From positions 1-9,449 of the forward strand of contig JAOPUQ010000257.1 of NCBI GenBank assembly GCA_025963425.1: a stretch of 9,449 bases of DNA, written 5' to 3'. The stretch is from Modestobacter sp. GTDB taxonomy: Bacteria; Actinomycetota; Actinomycetes; Mycobacteriales; Geodermatophilaceae. The position numbers were made by a program, and so were the translations under genes. Of this stretch, positions 6,863 through 9,449 are shown one piece after another. Under the pieces are notes generated by a model. The model made no database searches. It was not told the DNA's origin and saw only the letters and a program-made list of their open reading frames with translations. The first letter of the stretch is position 1. Each line of letters starts with the position of its first letter.

Positions 6863-7408
6863 TCAGGCCTCGTCGAGGTCGGCGATCGCGTCGGGGTCGC
6901 CGCCGAACACCGCGGCCGCCACCTCCCGGCGGGCCTCGGTCAGCCACACGTACTGCCGGTTGGCCTGGGCGATGAGCCCGTCGAGCAGCTCGGCGTCGAT
7001 GCGGTCGTCGATGGCCGCGGCGATGCGCAGCGTCTCGAAGCCACTGCGCTTCCCGCGCACGGCGGAGGCGAGGAACTCGAACTCCACCAGCGAGCTCAGC
7101 GGCGAATGGGAGAGCAGCCGGCCGTTGAGCTTGATCCGGCTGGCCTTCTCCGCCACCCAGACCGCCACCTGCTTGTACTGGCGCACCGGGAAGCCGAGCG
7201 CGGCCATCGTGGCGGCCAGCGCGGCCTTCTCCTCGCGCAGCTCGCCGAGCAGCTGCCGCAGGTTGTCCTCGTGGCGGGTGCCCTTGTGCTCGCGCACCAT
7301 CCGGGAGACCAGCTCGATGCCGCCGGTCGATGAGGCCAGGTGGTCGTTGGTGTAGACGGCGAGCAGGTCGGGGTGACCCACCCCGGCACGGGTCGGGTTC
7401 TCGGACAC
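6863..7408 (-). CDS. Conserved hypothetical helical protein, 181 aa
   Basis: I do not recognise a named function. The protein is soluble and strongly helix-forming, with no signal peptide, membrane helix or cysteine. Helical segments run roughly at 12-40 (DLLAVYTNDHLASSTGGIEL), 46-71 (long, charged, DNLRQLLGELREEKAALAAT), 76-90, 104-120 and 128-167. The middle has a distinctive basic stretch, QYKQVAVWVAEKASRIKLNG (77-96), followed by RLLSHSPLSSLVEFEFLASA, which looks like a conserved core. The overall pattern resembles a small helical bundle, but no ferritin-type metal ligand set could be identified. The GTG at 7408 is preferred to an upstream ATG at 7555. GAGGAGA (7413-7419 complement) lies just ahead of it, the homology-like core starts soon after, and the longer frame would overlap the divergent HTH-MurA gene. 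It is first in the minus-strand block and diverges from HTH-MurA across 124 bp, so co-regulation by that gene's HTH domain is possible. Confidence 0.82.
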   Translation of the reverse strand: MSENPTRAGVGHPDLLAVYTNDHLASSTGGIELVSRMVREHKGTRHEDNLRQLLGELREEKAALAATMAALGFPVRQYKQVAVWVAEKASRIKLNGRLLSHSPLSSLVEFEFLASAVRGKRSGFETLRIAAAIDDRIDAELLDGLIAQANRQYVWLTEARREVAAAVFGGDPDAIADLDEA

Positions 7409-7412
7409 GGGA

Positions 7413-7419
7413 TCTCCTC
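7413..7419 (-). promoter_or_regulatory. Shine-Dalgarno sequence fixing the start of the 181-aa protein
   Basis: GAGGAGA on the minus strand (7419 down to 7413) lies 4 nt before the GTG at 7408. This is the best ribosome-binding site in the frame and excludes the 49-codon upstream extension, which has no such site. Confidence 0.75.
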
Positions 7420-7503
7420 GCGGTGGGACGACCGGACGGCTCCCCATTCTGTCGGGTCGATGCGCCGCGGGCAGCACGAAGGCAGGCCGCACCCGCGGGA
7501 CTG

Positions 7504-7519
7504 ATCTCATCTGTGAGAT
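7504..7519. promoter_or_regulatory. Inverted repeat, predicted operator of the HTH-MurA gene
   Basis: ATCTCA (7504-7509) and TGAGAT (7514-7519) are perfect reverse complements around TCTG. The repeat abuts and shares one base with the predicted -10 (7519-7524) of the HTH-MurA gene. It is one of the few AT-richer spots in a GC-rich 124-bp divergent gap. XRE-type regulators commonly bind such short dyads over their own promoters. Binding by the fused HTH domain is inferred. Confidence 0.6.
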
Positions 7520-7524
7520 AGCGT
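7519..7524 (+). promoter_or_regulatory. Predicted -10 element for a leaderless HTH-MurA transcript
   Basis: TAGCGT matches TANNNT and ends 8 nt before the ATG at 7533, so transcription would start at or within a base or two of the initiator. No Shine-Dalgarno sequence lies in that interval. No good -35 hexamer is visible 16-18 bp upstream. The TAG inside this element also stops any upstream extension in one frame. Confidence 0.5.
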
Positions 7525-7532
7525 CGTCCGCG

Positions 7533-9077
7533 ATGACGCTCACCGAGGAAGCCACCGGTCAGTCACTCCGCCAGATCGGCAACCTGGTCCGGGACGCCCG
7601 CCGGCACCACGGGCTGACCCAGAGCCAGCTCGCCGAACGGCTGGGCACCAGCCAGAGCGCGATCGCCCGGATCGAGCAGGGCAACCAGAACCTCACCCTC
7701 GAGCTGCTCGGCCGGCTGTCCGCGGCCCTGGAGAGCGAGCTGATCACCGTCGGCCGGTCCGGGCCCACCCACCTGCGGGTCCGCGGCGGCACGCCGCTGT
7801 CGGGGCGCGTGACGGTCAAGTCGTCGAAGAACGCCGCGGTCGCCCTGCTGTGCGCCTCGCTGCTCAACCGCGGCCGGACGACGCTGCGCAACGTCTCCCG
7901 GATCGTGGAGGTCGCCCGGATCCTGGACGTGCTGACCTCGATCGGGGTGTCGGCGACCTGGGACGGGACCGGCCGCGACCTGACCATCGTCGTCCCCGAA
8001 CAGCTGGACCTGTCCGGCATCGACGCCGACGCCGCCCGCCGCACCCGCAGCATCATCATGTTCCTGGGCCCGCTGCTGCACCGCGCCGACAGCTTCGAGC
8101 TGCCCTACGCCGGCGGCTGTGACCTGGGCACCCGCACCGTCGAGCCGCACATGATCGCGCTGCGCCCCTTCGGCCTGGACATCGAGGCGCACGCCGGCGC
8201 CTACCACGCCACGGTCACCCAGCCCGAGTCCCGGGACCGCACCATCGTGCTCACCGAGCGCGGGGACACCGTCACCGAGAACGCCCTGCTGGCCGCCGCC
8301 CGGCACGACGGGACGACGACGATCCGCAACGCCAGCCCCAACTACATGGTGCAGGACCTCTGCCTGTACCTGGAGCTGCTGGGCGTGCGCATCGAGGGCT
8401 TCGGGACGACGACGCTGGTGGTCACCGGCTCCCCCGTGCTGGACGCCGACGTCGACTACCCGCTGAGCGAGGACCCGGTGGAGGCGATGAGCCTGCTCAC
8501 CGCCGGCATCGTCACCAAGTCCGAGCTCACCGTGGCGCGCGCGCCGATCGAGTTCCTGGAGATCGAGCTGGCCATCCTGGCCGAGATGGGGCTGCAGTTC
8601 GACCTGTCGCCGGAGTACCCGGCCGACAACGGGCGGACCCGGCTGGTCGACGTGACGATCCACCCGTCGCAGCTGCGGGCACCCATCGACAAGGTGCACC
8701 CGATGCCCTTCCCGGGGCTGAACATCGACAACCTGCCGTTCTTCGCGGTGATCGCCGCGACCGCCACCGGCGCCACGCTGATCCACGACTGGGTCTACGA
8801 CAACCGGGCGATCCACCTGTCCGACCTCACCCGGCTCGGCGCCGACGTCCGGCTGCTCGACCCGCACCGGGTGCTGGTGGAGGGCCCGACCCGCTGGTCG
8901 GCGGCGGAGATCGTCTGCCCGCCCGCGCTGCGCCCGGCGGTGTGCATCCTGCTGGCCATGCTGGCGGCCAAGGGGCAGTCGGTGCTGCGCAACGTGGACA
9001 TCATCGCCCGCGGCTACGAGCAGCTCTACGAGCGCCTGGTGGAGATGGGCGCCCAGATCGACGTCTTCTCCGACTGA
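7533..9077 (+). CDS. XRE-type HTH domain fused to MurA-like UDP-GlcNAc enolpyruvyl transferase
   Basis: A 514-residue fusion. Residues 13-70 form an XRE/Cro helix-turn-helix (SQLAERLGTSQSAIARIEQG at 31-50). Residues 79-514 are a full EPSP-synthase-fold enzyme of the MurA family, which transfers enolpyruvate from PEP to UDP-GlcNAc in peptidoglycan synthesis. Residues that match the E. coli MurA active site by my recall: Lys99-Asn100 (K22/N23, in SSKNAAVALL), Arg172 (R91), nucleophile Cys196 in YAGGCDLGTRTVEPH (C115), Arg201 (R120), His206 (H125), a likely Asp399 (D305), Arg425 (R331), Arg467 (R371) and Arg493 in ARGYEQL (R397). The FPGLNIDNLPFF loop around Asp399 differs from the usual FPTDMQAQ. 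E. coli MurA is 419 residues, so the extra length is mainly the HTH domain. The protein is cytoplasmic, and the start has no Shine-Dalgarno sequence, consistent with leaderless initiation. A housekeeping murA presumably exists elsewhere. It may be a regulated paralogue, or act on another nucleotide sugar. Confidence 0.93.
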   Translation: MTLTEEATGQSLRQIGNLVRDARRHHGLTQSQLAERLGTSQSAIARIEQGNQNLTLELLGRLSAALESELITVGRSGPTHLRVRGGTPLSGRVTVKSSKNAAVALLCASLLNRGRTTLRNVSRIVEVARILDVLTSIGVSATWDGTGRDLTIVVPEQLDLSGIDADAARRTRSIIMFLGPLLHRADSFELPYAGGCDLGTRTVEPHMIALRPFGLDIEAHAGAYHATVTQPESRDRTIVLTERGDTVTENALLAAARHDGTTTIRNASPNYMVQDLCLYLELLGVRIEGFGTTTLVVTGSPVLDADVDYPLSEDPVEAMSLLTAGIVTKSELTVARAPIEFLEIELAILAEMGLQFDLSPEYPADNGRTRLVDVTIHPSQLRAPIDKVHPMPFPGLNIDNLPFFAVIAATATGATLIHDWVYDNRAIHLSDLTRLGADVRLLDPHRVLVEGPTRWSAAEIVCPPALRPAVCILLAMLAAKGQSVLRNVDIIARGYEQLYERLVEMGAQIDVFSD

Positions 9078-9084
9078 GGAAGAA

Positions 9085-9130
9085 CCCCCTCCCCGAGCCC
9101 TTCGCACGCCCAGGGCACGCGTGGAGGGGG
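9085..9130. terminator. Inverted repeat between convergent genes, terminator candidate
   Basis: CCCCCTCC (9085-9092) pairs exactly with GGAGGGGG (9123-9130) across a 30-nt loop that itself can pair GCCC (9097-9100) with GGGC (9113-9116). It fills the 63-bp gap between the convergent HTH-MurA and membrane-protein genes. The long loop and lack of a U-tract keep confidence low. Confidence 0.4.
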
Positions 9131-9140
9131 ACGGAGGGAG

Positions 9141-9449
9141 TCAGGCGCGGAGGAGCAGGGCGACCCCGGCGCAGCCGACCGCCCACAGGCCGCTGGCCAG
9201 CGTGCCGATGATGAACCGCTCCGCGGCCACCGGCGCCTTGAGCTCGTTGAACCGCCCCAGGCCCTTCACCGCGATGAGGACGGCGAGCCCCTCCGGCCAG
9301 CCGGCGAGCAGGGTGCCGGCCACCGCAACCCGCTCCAGCACGCCGATCCACGCGCCGCCGCGCAGCACCTCGGGGTCCGATGCGCGACGGCGGGCGGGCC
9401 CCCGGTCGGGGTCGGCGACGCGGAGCACCGCGGTGGTCGCCGGTCCGCC
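9141..9449 (-). CDS. C-terminal part of a membrane protein, 5' end off the window
   Basis: The frame is open from base 9449 to the TGA at 9141-9143 (102 codons visible), and the residues before the possible GTG at 9428 are also sense codons. I therefore read it as a truncated longer gene rather than a 95-residue protein. The visible part starts with a basic, Arg-rich segment (DRGPARRRASD), then has two hydrophobic segments: GGAWIGVLERVAVAGTLLAG followed by WPEGLAVLIAVKGLGRF, and after a polar stretch FIIGTLASGLWAVGCAGVAL. The pattern of an LER membrane helix, an A-K-x-L/G-x-RF motif and a FIIGTLAS helix resembles the C-terminal half of uncharacterised bacterial membrane proteins such as the DUF3307 type; this is from memory and uncertain. 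Function unknown. Confidence 0.7.
   Translation of the reverse strand, partial: GGPATTAVLRVADPDRGPARRRASDPEVLRGGAWIGVLERVAVAGTLLAGWPEGLAVLIAVKGLGRFNELKAPVAAERFIIGTLASGLWAVGCAGVALLLRA

Noticed and set aside
7409..7555. 49-codon N-terminal extension of the 181-aa protein
   Set aside because: It overlaps the divergent HTH-MurA start and promoter, while a good Shine-Dalgarno sequence precedes the GTG at 7408.
7563..9107. Minus-strand open frame of 514 codons
   Set aside because: It is antisense to HTH-MurA, which has clear catalytic residues. The antisense translation is His/Gly/Gln/Arg-rich and shows no fold.
9141..9428. A complete 95-residue protein starting at the GTG at 9428
   Set aside because: The frame is open to the window edge and the sequence reads as the C-terminal part of a larger membrane protein, so the internal GTG is probably not the start.

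Overview
The window is very GC-rich, with GC-biased third codon positions, GTG starts and short intergenic gaps. This points to a high-GC actinomycete. The mix of families (stand-alone PAS-GAF-SpoIIE phosphatase, MCHDHDSRPP-type dienelactone hydrolase, HTH-MurA fusion) would fit Geodermatophilaceae or relatives, but that placement is an inference. No rRNA, tRNA, CRISPR, insertion sequence or phage gene was seen, and no gene-free stretch exceeds about 135 bases.

Layout. Bases 1-3126 (minus) hold almost all of an RND-superfamily efflux pump whose last few codons lie off the left edge. It diverges from a MarR-family repressor (3229-3768, plus). The 102-bp gap between them carries a perfect 13-bp inverted repeat, the obvious MarR operator. 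A 10-bp-stem hairpin sits on the marR stop codon. Next is a PAS-GAF-SpoIIE/PP2C phosphatase (3902-5578, plus). It converges on a three-gene minus-strand block: an unrecognised 181-aa helical protein (6863-7408), a dienelactone hydrolase-family enzyme (6062-6814) and a small ankyrin-repeat protein (5603-6013). Diverging from that block is the most unusual gene, an XRE-type helix-turn-helix domain fused to a complete MurA-like enolpyruvyl transferase (7533-9077, plus). A converging membrane-protein C-terminus runs off the right edge (9141-9449, minus).

How the parts may work together. The pump/MarR pair looks like a self-contained ligand-responsive efflux module. The phosphatase has sensor domains and an intact metal-binding phosphatase core, but no partner anti-sigma or antagonist gene in view. 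The HTH-MurA gene has an inverted repeat (ATCTCA-N4-TGAGAT) directly over its predicted -10 element and no Shine-Dalgarno sequence. This suggests a leaderless, autoregulated transcript in which a cell-wall-precursor-type enzyme carries its own DNA-binding domain. It is the best candidate here for little-described biology. The ankyrin gene, and more weakly the dienelactone hydrolase gene, also look leaderless.
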